NCBI GenBank assembly: GCA_046594445.1
Contig: JBKJSM010000018.1
Location: 20,011-84,010, forward strand
DNA length: 64,000 bases
Origin: Gaiellasilicea sp046594445
GTDB taxonomy: Bacteria > Actinomycetota > Thermoleophilia > Gaiellales > Gaiellaceae
Reading direction: 5' to 3'
Made by a program: the position numbers and the translations under genes. The first letter of the stretch is position 1. Each line of letters starts with the position of its first letter. Of this stretch, positions 32,136-41,037 are shown in pieces. The notes under the pieces are model-generated. The model saw only the letters and a program-made list of their open reading frames with translations, was not told where the DNA came from and made no database searches.

Positions 32136-33134
32136 ATGAAGCTCGGACTCCAGCTCGGCTACGACGACCCGATCGGCGGGGTGGCGATGGCGCAGGAGGC
32201 CGACCGGATCGGCTTCCACTCCGTCTGGACGTCCGAGGCGTGGGGAGCCGACGCGGTGACGATGGCGAGCTGGATTGCAGCGACGACGAAGCAGATCGGA
32301 ATCGGCACGGCGATCATGCAGATGCCCGCGCGCACGCCCACGATGACCGCGATGACGGTCGCGACGCTCGACCAGCTCTCCGGCGGACGCGTCCTCCTCG
32401 GCCTCGGCACGTCGGGGCCGCAGGTGGTCGAGGGGTGGCACGGCGTCGCCTGGGGAAAGCCGCTCGGCCGCACGCGCGAGTACGTCGAGATCGTCCGCGC
32501 CGCGCTGCGCCGCGAGACCGTCGAGCACCACGGGCCGCACTACGACATCCCCTACTCCGGCGAGGACGCGACGGGGCTCGGAAAGCCGCTGAAGCTGATC
32601 CTGAAGCCGCTGCGCCGCGAGGTGCCGATCTACCTCGCTGCGATCGGCCCGAAGAACGTCGCCCTCACGGCCGAGATCGCCGACGGCTGGCTGCCGATCT
32701 TCTTCTCTCCGTACCGCTTCCGCGAGATCCACGGCCCCTCGCTCGAAGGCGCCTCCGAGGACTTCCAGATCGCGCCAATGTGCCCCGTCCTCGTCGGCGA
32801 CGACGTCCAGCAGTGCCGCGACATGCTGAAACCGATGCTCGCGCTCTACATCGGCGGCATGGGCGCCCGCGGGAAGAATTTCTACAACTCGCTGACGCAG
32901 CGCTACGGCTTCGAGGAGGCCGCCGCCAAGATCCAGGATCTCTACCTCTCGGGCTCGAAGGGCGAGGCGGCGATGACCGTTCCCGACGAGCTGGTTGACG
33001 AGATAGCGCTCGTCGGCCCAAAGGAGCGGATCGCCGAGCGCCTCGAGGCCTGGCGCGAGGCAGGCGTCTCGACGCTGGTGATCCAGGTGCGCCAGAAGGA
33101 GGCGCTCGAGACGATGGCCGAGCTGCTGTTGTGA
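32136..33134 (+). CDS. LLM-class F420-dependent oxidoreductase
   Basis: A luciferase-like monooxygenase-fold protein of 332 residues. KLGLQLGYDDPIGGVAMAQEADRIGFHSVWTSEAWGAD at the N-terminus, LGLGTSGPQVVEGWHG and YLAAIGPKNVALTAEIADGWLPIFFSP are typical of the F420-binding subgroup annotated in actinobacteria. Acts on an alcohol, aldehyde or enone; the substrate is unknown. FbiC in this window means the cell can make the F420 chromophore. GTGA overlap with the next gene. Confidence 0.9.
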   Translation: MKLGLQLGYDDPIGGVAMAQEADRIGFHSVWTSEAWGADAVTMASWIAATTKQIGIGTAIMQMPARTPTMTAMTVATLDQLSGGRVLLGLGTSGPQVVEGWHGVAWGKPLGRTREYVEIVRAALRRETVEHHGPHYDIPYSGEDATGLGKPLKLILKPLRREVPIYLAAIGPKNVALTAEIADGWLPIFFSPYRFREIHGPSLEGASEDFQIAPMCPVLVGDDVQQCRDMLKPMLALYIGGMGARGKNFYNSLTQRYGFEEAAAKIQDLYLSGSKGEAAMTVPDELVDEIALVGPKERIAERLEAWREAGVSTLVIQVRQKEALETMAELLL

Positions 33135-34048
33135 AGGAGGCGTTCGCGGTCGCGCTCGATGCGCCGGTCGAGCGAGCGGTGCTGCTCGCAGGGGGAGCCT
33201 CGAAGGAGGCCTGGGCCGTCGACTCCGGTGGCCGCGAGCTGCTGATCCGGCGCGCCGCGGGCGGCGTCATCCACCAGGCGACGCTTTCGCTCGAGCAGGA
33301 GTTCGAGGTGCTGCGCGCCGCCCACGAGGCCGGTGTGAAGGTGCCCGAGCCGATCGCGTACCTCGGCGAGGTCGAGGGCCGCGAGGCGTTCGTGATGGAG
33401 CGGATCAAAGGTGAGACGATCGGCCGCCGGATCGTCAAACAGCCGCCCCCGGGGCTCGACGTCGAACTCGCCGAGGAGCTCGCGAAGATCCACGCGATCC
33501 CGCCGGGGCGCCTGCCGTTCCTGGAGACGGGCGACCAGGTCGAGCGCTTCTACGCCGAGCTCGACTCCGTCGGGGAGCCGCACCCCGCGATCGAGCTTGG
33601 ACTGCACTGGGTGCGGGAGCGCATGCAGGCTCCGGACGAGCTCGTCGTCGTCCACGGCGACTGGCGGATCGGCAACGTCGCAGTGGACGAGAACGGTCTC
33701 GTGGCCGTGCTCGACTGGGAGTTCGCGCATCTCGCCGACCCCGTCGAGGACCTTGCCTGGCCGCTCGTCCGGGCCTGGCGCTTCGGGGCCGACCACCTCC
33801 ACCTCGGCGGGATCGGCGAGCTCGACCGCTACCTCGAGCGCTACGCCGAACTGACCGGCCGCGTAGTCACGCGCGAGGAGCTGCTCGTCTGGGAGGTGTT
33901 CGGGAACGTCAAGTGGGCCACGGGCTGCCTGACCCAGTCGCGCAGGCACCTGAACGGGCAGGAGAGGTCGGTCGAGCTGGCGGTGCTGGGCCGGCTTGCC
34001 GCCGAGATGGAGTACGAGTTGCTGGATCTGATCGAACATGCAGCATGA
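33131..34048 (+). CDS. Phosphotransferase-family kinase, ACAD10/LvaA-like
   Basis: A 305-residue APH-fold small-molecule kinase with LAGGASKEAWAVD (nucleotide loop), VVVHGDWRIGNVAVD (catalytic Asp) and AVLDWEFAHLADPVEDLAW (metal-binding Asp). This subgroup sits beside acyl-CoA dehydrogenases and DUF6285 proteins. In Pseudomonas the LvaA kinase with the small LvaB protein phosphorylates 4-hydroxyacyl-CoA so it can be rerouted to beta-oxidation. The same two-gene order is seen here, so that role is plausible. It overlaps DUF6285 by 11 bases. Confidence 0.88.
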   Translation: MKEAFAVALDAPVERAVLLAGGASKEAWAVDSGGRELLIRRAAGGVIHQATLSLEQEFEVLRAAHEAGVKVPEPIAYLGEVEGREAFVMERIKGETIGRRIVKQPPPGLDVELAEELAKIHAIPPGRLPFLETGDQVERFYAELDSVGEPHPAIELGLHWVRERMQAPDELVVVHGDWRIGNVAVDENGLVAVLDWEFAHLADPVEDLAWPLVRAWRFGADHLHLGGIGELDRYLERYAELTGRVVTREELLVWEVFGNVKWATGCLTQSRRHLNGQERSVELAVLGRLAAEMEYELLDLIEHAA

Positions 34049-34343
34049 CCGGCCGAGCCCACAGGAGCTCGCCGAGGCAGTGCGCGAGTTCCTACAGGAG
34101 GAGATCCTTCCGATCGTCGACGACCACCGGCTGAAGTTCCGGACGATCGTCGCGATCAACGGCCTCGGAATCGCGGAGCGAGAGCTCTGGGCCACCTCCC
34201 CTCCCCGCGAGGAGGACTGGGAGCTGGCGCGGCGCATCCGCGCCGGCGACGTGCCCGAGAACGCGGTGGCGCTCTTGAAGGAGCAGGTGGCGCAGAAACT
34301 CCGCGTCTCAAACCCGCGCTGCCTGGCCAAGTACGAGCAGTGA
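34038..34343 (+). CDS. DUF6285 (LvaB-like) small protein
   Basis: A 101-residue, mostly helical protein beginning PSPQELAEAVREFLQEEILP, with FRTIVAINGLGIAERE in the middle and KLRVSNPRCLAKYE at the end. This family regularly accompanies LvaA-type kinases and is thought to be required for their activity. It overlaps the kinase by 11 bases and shares GTGA with the following phosphatase. Confidence 0.82.
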   Translation: MQHDRPSPQELAEAVREFLQEEILPIVDDHRLKFRTIVAINGLGIAERELWATSPPREEDWELARRIRAGDVPENAVALLKEQVAQKLRVSNPRCLAKYEQ

Positions 34344-35002
34344 GACGACGCCTGATCCTGATGCGGCACGGAGACGTGTCGTACGTGGACGAGGCCGGCG
34401 CGCCGGTCAAGCCCGAGGACGTGCCGCTGACGCCTCGCGGCCGCCAGCAGGCGGCGGCCGCGCGCGAGGCGCTCGCGGAAGTCGACTTCGACCTCGTGAT
34501 CGCGAGCGACCTGCCGCGCACGCTCGAGACCGCGGAGCTCGTCGTGCCCGGTCGGGAGGTCGAGCTCTGGCCCGAGCTCGCGGAGTGGCGCGGGGGCCGG
34601 CTCGATGCGATTCCGCCCGAGGAGCTCGAGGCGGTCTTCGTCGGCGCGCTCCTCATCAAAGATGAGGCGCACCGCTTCCTCGGCGGCGAGTCGCTCGGCG
34701 AGGCGCTCAACCGCGTCCATCCCGCCCTCGAACGGCTCCTCGCGCGCGAATGGCACACGGCGCTCGCCGTCCTCCACGGCGGCGTCAACCGGATCGTCAT
34801 CTCCTACGCGCTGTCCGGCGACCGCACCTACTTCGGCACTTTCGAGCAGGCGCCCGCGTGCATCAACGTTTTGGATCTGGGCGACGATGGCTGGATCGTG
34901 CGCACGGTCAACTACGTGCCTTACGACCCGCTGCACCCGGAGCGGACGACGACGATGGAGCACCTCTGGGAGCAGCTGCGTCCCTTCGTGGAGCGCGGCT
35001 AA
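34340..35002 (+). CDS. Histidine phosphatase (phosphoglycerate mutase-like) family protein
   Basis: A 220-residue phosphatase. The phosphorylated His is in LILMRHGDVSYV, the LTPRGRQQA segment and ASDLPRTLETAEL provide the arginines, and the second His is in LAVLHGGVNR. Translational coupling to the kinase/DUF6285 pair suggests it acts on the same pool of phosphorylated metabolites. Confidence 0.9.
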   Translation: MRRRLILMRHGDVSYVDEAGAPVKPEDVPLTPRGRQQAAAAREALAEVDFDLVIASDLPRTLETAELVVPGREVELWPELAEWRGGRLDAIPPEELEAVFVGALLIKDEAHRFLGGESLGEALNRVHPALERLLAREWHTALAVLHGGVNRIVISYALSGDRTYFGTFEQAPACINVLDLGDDGWIVRTVNYVPYDPLHPERTTTMEHLWEQLRPFVERG

Positions 35003-35008
35003 GCCGCT

Positions 35009-36559
35009 CTACGCAACCTCCACCTGGACCGTGTGGTGGCCGCTGGCCCCGTCTGGCGCCACGTCCGTCCGCTCGGCGGTTTGGGTCGCGCCGGTGCCGT
35101 CCGTCGCTCGGACGGCAATCACGTACTGGCCCGGTGCGGCGTCCCAGCTCACGAACCACTGACGCCAGGTGTCGTCGTTCAGCGACGCCGCGAGCGTCGC
35201 CTCCTGCCATGGGCCGTCGTCGACCCGCACCTCGACGCGCTCGATGCCGCGCGTCGGAGCCCAGGCGACGCCTGCGATCACCTCGCGTGAGGAAACGTCG
35301 ATCCGGGACTGCGTCTTGATCGGCCCTTCCTTCGACCAACCGCGAGGAATCCAGTAGCCGTCGACCTCGTCGAAGCTCGTCAGCTCGATCGCCGCGAGCC
35401 ACTTCGTCGCAGACACGTAGCCGTACAAGCCGGGCACCACCAGCCGAGCCGGAAAGCCGTGATCCGCCGGGAGCGGCTCACCGTTCATCGCCACCGCGAC
35501 CATGGCATTCCTGCCGTCGAGGGCCACCTGGGTCGGGAAGCCGGCGGTGAAACCGTCCACCGATCGCCCGAGCACCTGGGTCGCATTCCGCCGTACGCCT
35601 GCTCTCTTCAGCAGGTCGGCCAGGAGCACGCCCTGCCAGCGAGCGTTCCCGACCAATCCTCCACCAACCTCGTTGGAGACGCAGGCCAGCGTCACATCCG
35701 CCTCGGTGTGGGGCATTCTCAGCAACTCGGCATAGGTGAGAGCGAACGGCCGGTCGACCATGCCCTTCACCTCCAGCGACCATTCGTCCGGATCGATCTG
35801 CGGAACGATCAGGGCGGTGTCGATCCGGTAGAACTCGTCGTTGCGGACGTACAGCGGCGTCAGCCCTGCGATGTCGAGGCTGGCGCCGGCAGGAGCCGCG
35901 GGTGCGCGACGTGCGGGACGCGGGATACGGATCGTCTGCCGGATCTCGTCGATGCGCTTGCCGGCCGCAAGCAGCCGCCCGCCGTAGGCGCCGGCGCCGG
36001 CCACGAGGATCGCGGCGGCCGCGACCCCGAGAAATCGTCGGCGGTCGGCACGTCCTCCACCCGCAGGGCTCTGCGTTTGCGGAACCAACGCGGGCGCCGC
36101 ACTGGGCAACACGGCTCTGGGCGACGCGGCTCTGAGCAGCAACCACAGCGCGGCGCTGCCGGCTCCCGCGGCGATGAGCCCGGCCACGACGGGGCCGGCT
36201 CCCTCCACCTGCGGGTCGGCGAGAGCGGCGGCGGCGGCGACTCCCACCATCGCGGTCAGCCCGGCAGCTCCGGCCGCGAACCGCCGCGCGCCGAGGATGC
36301 CGAGCGCTGCGCCGAGGAGCCCGGAGACGACGAGGATGTTGACGATCAGGAATGGCTTGTCCCAGCTTCCGAGCGTCGAGATCGTCGCCCTCTCGAGCCA
36401 GCCGGGCACGAGATCGATGACGACGTCTCCGACGGCGACGACGAAGGATCGGCCGCCCGACAGCAGACCCGCGACAAGCTCGGCGGCCCCGAGCGCCACC
36501 GCGACGGCAAGCAGCCCGGCCAGTGCGGCGTAGCGGCGCCCTATCTGTTCCGACTCCAT
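35009..36559 (-). CDS. Membrane-anchored molybdopterin-dependent oxidoreductase (sulfite oxidase-like)
   Basis: A 516-residue protein with about four N-terminal membrane helices (residues ~10-150), a twin-arginine-like DRRRFLGVAAAAILVAG segment near 175, then a sulfite-oxidase-type domain. The Moco cysteine is in VTLACVSNEVGGGL; HGFPARLVVPGLYG and the C-terminal dimerisation domain (IERVEVRVDDGPWQEA) follow. The soluble domain is probably extracytoplasmic. ATG 36559 has TAGCGT 7 bases upstream. The electron acceptor is unknown. Ends 6 bases from the convergent phosphatase. Confidence 0.92.
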   Translation of the reverse strand: MESEQIGRRYAALAGLLAVAVALGAAELVAGLLSGGRSFVVAVGDVVIDLVPGWLERATISTLGSWDKPFLIVNILVVSGLLGAALGILGARRFAAGAAGLTAMVGVAAAAALADPQVEGAGPVVAGLIAAGAGSAALWLLLRAASPRAVLPSAAPALVPQTQSPAGGGRADRRRFLGVAAAAILVAGAGAYGGRLLAAGKRIDEIRQTIRIPRPARRAPAAPAGASLDIAGLTPLYVRNDEFYRIDTALIVPQIDPDEWSLEVKGMVDRPFALTYAELLRMPHTEADVTLACVSNEVGGGLVGNARWQGVLLADLLKRAGVRRNATQVLGRSVDGFTAGFPTQVALDGRNAMVAVAMNGEPLPADHGFPARLVVPGLYGYVSATKWLAAIELTSFDEVDGYWIPRGWSKEGPIKTQSRIDVSSREVIAGVAWAPTRGIERVEVRVDDGPWQEATLAASLNDDTWRQWFVSWDAAPGQYVIAVRATDGTGATQTAERTDVAPDGASGHHTVQVEVA

Positions 36560-36566
36560 CGCGACA

Positions 36567-36572
36567 ACGCTA
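36567..36572 (-). promoter_or_regulatory. Candidate leaderless -10 for the molybdopterin oxidoreductase
   Basis: TAGCGT on the minus strand lies 7 bases before the ATG at 36559. Confidence 0.4.
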
Positions 36573-36595
36573 GCCGGGGACGTATTGGCTGGAGA

Positions 36596-37306
36596 TTACG
36601 AGAGCAGACCGGTGAGCGCGTCGGCCTCCTGTGGCTGGAGGTGGGCGCCTCGGATCACTGTCCACTTGCGCATCCGCTCCTCGTCGAGGCCGGCCGCGGC
36701 GAAGGCGGCGAGGCGGGATTCCAGCACCTCCAGCCGGAGCCGGCACGGCAGCGGGTTCCAGAGGAAGGGTGGAACGTCGTACTCCGGCTCGCCGAGCATC
36801 GGCTTCGGGTCGATGGCGAGCCAGCCGCGCTCCGAGCGCAGGACGTTGTGGTGGTGGAAGTCGCCGTGGACGAGTGTGTCGCGGCCGACATCGAGCGACG
36901 CGTAGAGCTGACGCGCGAGGTCGCCGAGGTCGCCTGCGGCGGACTCGAGCCAGCGAGGAACATGGTCGCCGATCCAGCGGAACGGTTCACCGGCGGGCCG
37001 CCAGAGTCGCCGTGCGACGTCGACGGCGACCGCGACCGCCTCCGCCTCGGGCAGCGCCGACAGGTCGTCCCCGGGCCGTGCGCGCTCGAGCAGCAGCGCC
37101 CGCCGGGTTCGGTCGTGGCGTAGCAGCCGCACCGCGGCCTCGCCGTTCCAGAGCGCTAACGCTTCCGCTTCCTCCGCCGACTCGTCGTCCTCCGGCGGGA
37201 CGATCTTGAGGACTGCATCGCCCGCGGGCGCGACGAGTGAGTGCCGAGAGAGCGCGAAGGGCTCGCCGAGCTCGACCCCCCACTCCCGCGCGACGGCGTC
37301 GATCAG
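36596..37306 (-). CDS. Aminoglycoside/hydroxyurea-type small-molecule kinase, probable CTG start
   Basis: A kinase of the streptomycin 6-kinase/hydroxyurea family. VLKIVPPED holds the ATP lysine, LVHGDFHHHNVL the catalytic Asp, and WLAIDPKPMLGEPEYD the metal Asp. There is no ATG, GTG or TTG in frame near the expected N-terminus; CTG 37306 overlaps the thiolase stop (CTGA) with GGAG 8 bases upstream and gives 236 residues starting before EWGVELG. An ATG at 37513 would add 69 arginine-rich shadow residues. Substrate unknown; resistance is only one possibility. Confidence 0.8.
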   Translation of the reverse strand: MIDAVAREWGVELGEPFALSRHSLVAPAGDAVLKIVPPEDDESAEEAEALALWNGEAAVRLLRHDRTRRALLLERARPGDDLSALPEAEAVAVAVDVARRLWRPAGEPFRWIGDHVPRWLESAAGDLGDLARQLYASLDVGRDTLVHGDFHHHNVLRSERGWLAIDPKPMLGEPEYDVPPFLWNPLPCRLRLEVLESRLAAFAAAGLDEERMRKWTVIRGAHLQPQEADALTGLLS

Positions 37307-38463
37307 CGGAGGCGCTCCACGATCATCGCCATTCCCTGCCCACCGCCGACGCACATCGTCTCGAGCCCGATCGTGCCGTCCGTCGTCTCGAGGTCGTTCA
37401 GGAGCGTGCACATGATCCGGGCGCCGGTCATGCCGTAGGGGTGGCCGAGGGCGATCGCGCCGCCATGCGGGTTCAGCTTCTCTCCGAACGGGTCGACGCC
37501 GACCTCCCGGCAAACCGGGATCACCTGCGCGGCGAACGCCTCGTTCAGTTCCATCACGTCGACGTCCTCGATCGTCATTCCCGCGCGCGCGAGCGCCGCC
37601 TTCACCGCGTCGATCGGCCCGACGCCCATGAGCTCCGGGTCGAGCCCCGTGACGGACGAAGCAACGATCCGCGCCTTGGGCTTCAGCCCCAGCTCACGCG
37701 CGCGATCCTCGGACATGATCAGGAGCGCGGCGGCGCCGTCGTTCAGGGGGCACGAGTTGCCCGCGGTCACGCTCCCGTCCGGCTTGAACGCCGGCTGGAG
37801 TTCCTGCAGCTTCTCGAACGTCGAGGTCGGCCGCGGGCCGTCGTCTGCGGAGACGACGGTCCCGTCCTCCTTCACGTACGGCGTCAGCTCGCGCGCGAAG
37901 AAGCCGGACTCCTGCGCGGCGACGGCGCGCTCTTGCGAGCGCTGCGCGAAGCGGTCCATGTCGTCCCGGGAGACGTCGTAGCGCTCGGCAACGTTCTCCG
38001 CGGTCAGGCCCATCGGGATGTAGACGTTGGCGATCGCGCCCTCGCCGACGAGCCGGGGGTGCAGCTCCTCGGAGTCCTTCGGGTAGCCGTCGACCTGCGA
38101 GATCGACTCGACCCCGGCGGCGACGTAGACGTCGCCCTCGCCGGCCTTGATCGCGTGGAACGCCATCCGGGCGGTCTGGAGCGAGGAGGCGCAGAACCGG
38201 TTGACCGTCGTGCCGGGGACGCTCTTCGGCAGCCCCGCGAGCAATGCGGCTCGGCGGCCGAGGTTCATGCCCTGCTTCTCCTGCGGGAAGCCGCAACCGA
38301 CCATCACGTCGACGATCTCGGCGGGGTCGAGCCCCTCGGCCTGGCCGACGGCTTCCCTGATCGCGAACGCCAGCAAATCGTCCGGCCGCACGTCCATCAG
38401 CGACCCCTTCCCGGCCCGGCCGATCGGGGTGCGGACGGCGCTGACGATCACTGCTTCGGGCAT
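37303..38463 (-). CDS. Acetyl-CoA C-acyltransferase (thiolase)
   Basis: A 386-residue thiolase for the last step of beta-oxidation, or condensation. Nucleophile Cys91 lies in NRFCASSLQT, His in GGAIALGHPYGMTGAR, and the second Cys in ETMCVGGGQGMAM. NEAFAAQVIPV is also standard. The ATG follows AAGGAGAG. It is downstream of an acyl-CoA dehydrogenase on the same strand, 10 bases apart. Confidence 0.95.
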   Translation of the reverse strand: MPEAVIVSAVRTPIGRAGKGSLMDVRPDDLLAFAIREAVGQAEGLDPAEIVDVMVGCGFPQEKQGMNLGRRAALLAGLPKSVPGTTVNRFCASSLQTARMAFHAIKAGEGDVYVAAGVESISQVDGYPKDSEELHPRLVGEGAIANVYIPMGLTAENVAERYDVSRDDMDRFAQRSQERAVAAQESGFFARELTPYVKEDGTVVSADDGPRPTSTFEKLQELQPAFKPDGSVTAGNSCPLNDGAAALLIMSEDRARELGLKPKARIVASSVTGLDPELMGVGPIDAVKAALARAGMTIEDVDVMELNEAFAAQVIPVCREVGVDPFGEKLNPHGGAIALGHPYGMTGARIMCTLLNDLETTDGTIGLETMCVGGGQGMAMIVERLR

Positions 38464-38473
38464 CGAACTCTCC

Positions 38474-39625
38474 TTAGGTGAAAGCGGATTCGCCAGTCAG
38501 GGCACGGCCGACGATCAGGGTCTGGATCTGGCTCGTGCCCTCGTACAGGGTGGTGACGCGAGCGTCGCGCAGGTACTTCGCGACAGGGTATTCGTCCACG
38601 TAACCGTAGCCGCCGAGCACCTGCACGGCCGCGTTGGCCGCGCGCACGGACGCCTCGCTGGCGTACCACTTCGCCACCGCCGCTTCGACCGTGTACGGCT
38701 TGCCCGCGTCGGCGAGCGCCGCGGCGCGCCAGGTGAGGAGGCGGGCCGCGTCCGTCTCGACGTGCATCTCGGCGAGCAGCTGCTGGACGAGCTGGAACGC
38801 CGCGACCGGCTTGCCGAACGCGTCGCGCTCCTTGGCGTATGAGACAGACGCGTCGAGGCACCCCTGCGCGATCCCGACGCAGCCCGCCGCGAGGGAGATC
38901 CGCCCGTTGTCGAGCGCCGACATCGCCACCTTGAAGCCGTCTCCCTCCGGGCCCAGCATCGCCGTTCCCGGCACGCGGACGCCGTCGAGCGAGAGCTCGG
39001 CCGTGTCCTGGGCGCGCAGCCCGAGCTTCCCCTTCATCGGCCTCGCCTCGAAGCCGGGCGACGCGGTCGGGACGAGGAAGGCGCTGATCCCTCTCGGGCC
39101 GGCGCCACCGGTGCGGGCGAAGACGATCGCGGTCTCGGCCCAGGAGCCGAGCGTGATGAACACCTTCGAGCCCGTGAGCACGAACCCGTCGCCGTCGCGC
39201 TCCGCCCGGGTGGCAAGAGCGGCGGCGTCAGAGCCGCAGCTGGGCTCGGTGAGCGCGTAGCAGCCGAGACCCTCGCCACTGGCGAGCCTGGGCAGCAGCT
39301 CCCGCTTCTGCTCCTCGCTCCCCCACTTCGCCACCGTCTTGCCGTAGAGGCCGTTCGAGACCGAGACGATCCCTCGCACCGACGAGTCGGCGCGGCCGAG
39401 CTCCTCGCACAGCAACGTGTATGAGACGGAGTCGAGCCCGCCGCCGCCGAGCTCCTCCGGCAGTGCCGCCGCGAGGAAGCCGGCCTCGGCGAGCGTGCCG
39501 ACGAGCGAGCGCGGCAGCTCCTCCGCCTCGTCCCAGCCGCGCGCGTGCGGCACGAGCTCGCGGTCGCAAAGCTCGCGGGCGCTGGCCCGGATCAGCTCTT
39601 GCTCAGGTGTGAGTGAGAAGTCCAT
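38474..39625 (-). CDS. Acyl-CoA dehydrogenase
   Basis: A 383-residue FAD enzyme of the short-chain/isovaleryl-like type: CYALTEPSCGSDAAAL, VLTGSKVFITLGSWAE, ERDAFGKPVAAFQLVQ, QVLGGYGYVDEYPV and the catalytic Glu in LYEGTSQIQ. I start at ATG 39625 (MDFSLTPEQE); a longer reading to 39658 adds 11 non-conserved residues. It forms an operon with the thiolase and kinase. Confidence 0.93.
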   Translation of the reverse strand: MDFSLTPEQELIRASARELCDRELVPHARGWDEAEELPRSLVGTLAEAGFLAAALPEELGGGGLDSVSYTLLCEELGRADSSVRGIVSVSNGLYGKTVAKWGSEEQKRELLPRLASGEGLGCYALTEPSCGSDAAALATRAERDGDGFVLTGSKVFITLGSWAETAIVFARTGGAGPRGISAFLVPTASPGFEARPMKGKLGLRAQDTAELSLDGVRVPGTAMLGPEGDGFKVAMSALDNGRISLAAGCVGIAQGCLDASVSYAKERDAFGKPVAAFQLVQQLLAEMHVETDAARLLTWRAAALADAGKPYTVEAAVAKWYASEASVRAANAAVQVLGGYGYVDEYPVAKYLRDARVTTLYEGTSQIQTLIVGRALTGESAFT

Positions 39626-39633
39626 GAGAACGA

Positions 39634-39659
39634 CGTGGGGGCCGTCTCCGGCCCCCACG
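39634..39659 (-). terminator. Terminator hairpin after the binding-protein gene
   Basis: A perfect 10-bp stem (CGTGGGGGCC 39634-39643, GGCCCCCACG 39650-39659) with a 6-base loop lies between the orphan binding-protein stop and the acyl-CoA dehydrogenase start, both on the minus strand. Confidence 0.55.
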
Positions 39660-39683
39660 ATCCTCTCACAGTGCCGCGTGGAG

Positions 39684-40949
39684 CTAGCCGCGCGGCCGTC
39701 CGTCGACGAGGGCGCCGGAGCCGGCCCATGCGCCGTTGTTGTACGTCATCAGCCGCTGGTGCGAGATGAGGAAGTGGTCCGAGGTGGACGTCTTCAGCTT
39801 CGACCCCGGGAGCAGGAACGGGGTCGCCTCGTTGAACGAGAGCAACGCCCTCATCAGCCCGGCCCGCGTCGGAGCCTTCCCCGCCTTGTACATCGCCCGG
39901 ACGAATGTGTCCGCCTTGGCGAAGCCGTAGAAGTTGAGCCCGTCCGTCACGCGCCCGCTCGGGTTGTACTTCGCCATCAGCGTCTGGTACTGCTTCACCG
40001 TCGCGTCGTTGGCCCACTGGGGCGACGCCGGATCCTTCAGGTACTGGGCACTGACCGAGCCGTTGACGGTCGCTGCGCTGGAGCGTGCAACCGCCGCACC
40101 CATGAACGTGTCCGTCGCGGAAACCGAGTTCACGTAGATGTTCGCCGGCTTCCAGTTAAGTGCGCGGATGATCGCGTACGTCTGGACCGTCGGCGTCGGC
40201 GTGACGAAGATCAGCAGCGTGTCGGCCCCGGAGGCCCGCAGGCGGATCAGCTGCGACTGCGGCGTGCCGCCGCCGAGCACGTCGTAGGCCTCTTCGCGGA
40301 CGACCTGGCTCCGAACCTTCGCGGTGCCGAGAGCGGCCTTGAAGCCGTTGACGTAGTCCCTGCCGTAGCTGTCGTTCTGGAACAGGATCGCGATCTTCGC
40401 GTTCGGATGGTTCTTGCTGATGTCAGTCCCGTAGAGCCGGCCCTCGGCGACGTAGTCCGGCTGCCAGCCGATCGTCCACGGGTACTTCTTGTAGTCCTTG
40501 CCGAAGTCGCTCGCGCCGGTCGAGACGAGCACGTGCGGGACGCCCTTCGAGTTCAGGTACGGCTGCACGGCCTGGTTGACCTCGGTGCCGAGCGTGCCGA
40601 CGATCGCGAAGACCTTGTCCTGCTCGACCAGCTTGCGCTGCTGCTGGACCGAGTTGACCGGGTTGTAGCCGTCGTCGTAGTACTTGAAGACGATCTGGCG
40701 ACCGTAGACGCCGCGCTTGTCGTCCGGACCGCGCCGGGCGTTGATGTAGCTGAAGTACGCCTTCATCGACGCCGGAATCGGCGCATAGCTGGAGGCCGGT
40801 CCCGTCAGCGGAAAGCTGCCGCCGATCGTGATCGTCCGGGCCGTGATCCCCGGATCTGCCGCTGTGACGTCCGCCTTGGCAAACGCCGACGGAATGGCCA
40901 GGAGCAGCGCTCCGATGAGTGCCAGACCGGCAAGTGAAAACTTACGCAT
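39684..40949 (-). CDS. Branched-chain amino acid-type ABC substrate-binding protein (orphan)
   Basis: A LivK-like protein of 421 residues with a signal peptide (MRKFSLAGLALIGALLLAIPSAFA). The mature start ADPGITARTITIGGSFPLTGP parallels the protein at 16773. ATG 40949 is preceded by GGGGAGT. There are no permease or ATPase genes beside it, so it may share the LivFGHM system at 17883-21349 or act alone. A good promoter lies 44 bases upstream. Confidence 0.92.
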   Translation of the reverse strand: MRKFSLAGLALIGALLLAIPSAFAKADVTAADPGITARTITIGGSFPLTGPASSYAPIPASMKAYFSYINARRGPDDKRGVYGRQIVFKYYDDGYNPVNSVQQQRKLVEQDKVFAIVGTLGTEVNQAVQPYLNSKGVPHVLVSTGASDFGKDYKKYPWTIGWQPDYVAEGRLYGTDISKNHPNAKIAILFQNDSYGRDYVNGFKAALGTAKVRSQVVREEAYDVLGGGTPQSQLIRLRASGADTLLIFVTPTPTVQTYAIIRALNWKPANIYVNSVSATDTFMGAAVARSSAATVNGSVSAQYLKDPASPQWANDATVKQYQTLMAKYNPSGRVTDGLNFYGFAKADTFVRAMYKAGKAPTRAGLMRALLSFNEATPFLLPGSKLKTSTSDHFLISHQRLMTYNNGAWAGSGALVDGRPRG

Positions 40950-40992
40950 AAAGACTCCCCATGTTGGACGAAAAGAGGCCTGCTGGTGCGCG

Positions 40993-41021
40993 AGACTACT
41001 CCTTCTCGGAAGCTTAGACAA
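40993..41021 (-). promoter_or_regulatory. Promoter of the orphan binding-protein gene
   Basis: On the minus strand TTGTCT (41016-41021) and TAGTCT (40993-40998) are separated by 17 bases, a good vegetative-sigma match. Transcription would begin near 40986, giving a leader of about 37 bases with a ribosome binding site. Confidence 0.6.
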
Positions 41022-41037
41022 CGATCGGGCGAGGAAG

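Noticed and set aside
35009..36559. Small tandem repeats near 36090-36140 in the molybdopterin gene
   Set aside because: The short alternating ctgggc/gcggct units are in a low-complexity Ala/Pro linker and show no regular period.
36596..37306. Aminoglycoside resistance gene
   Set aside because: The kinase family also includes housekeeping small-molecule kinases and nothing here indicates resistance or transfer.
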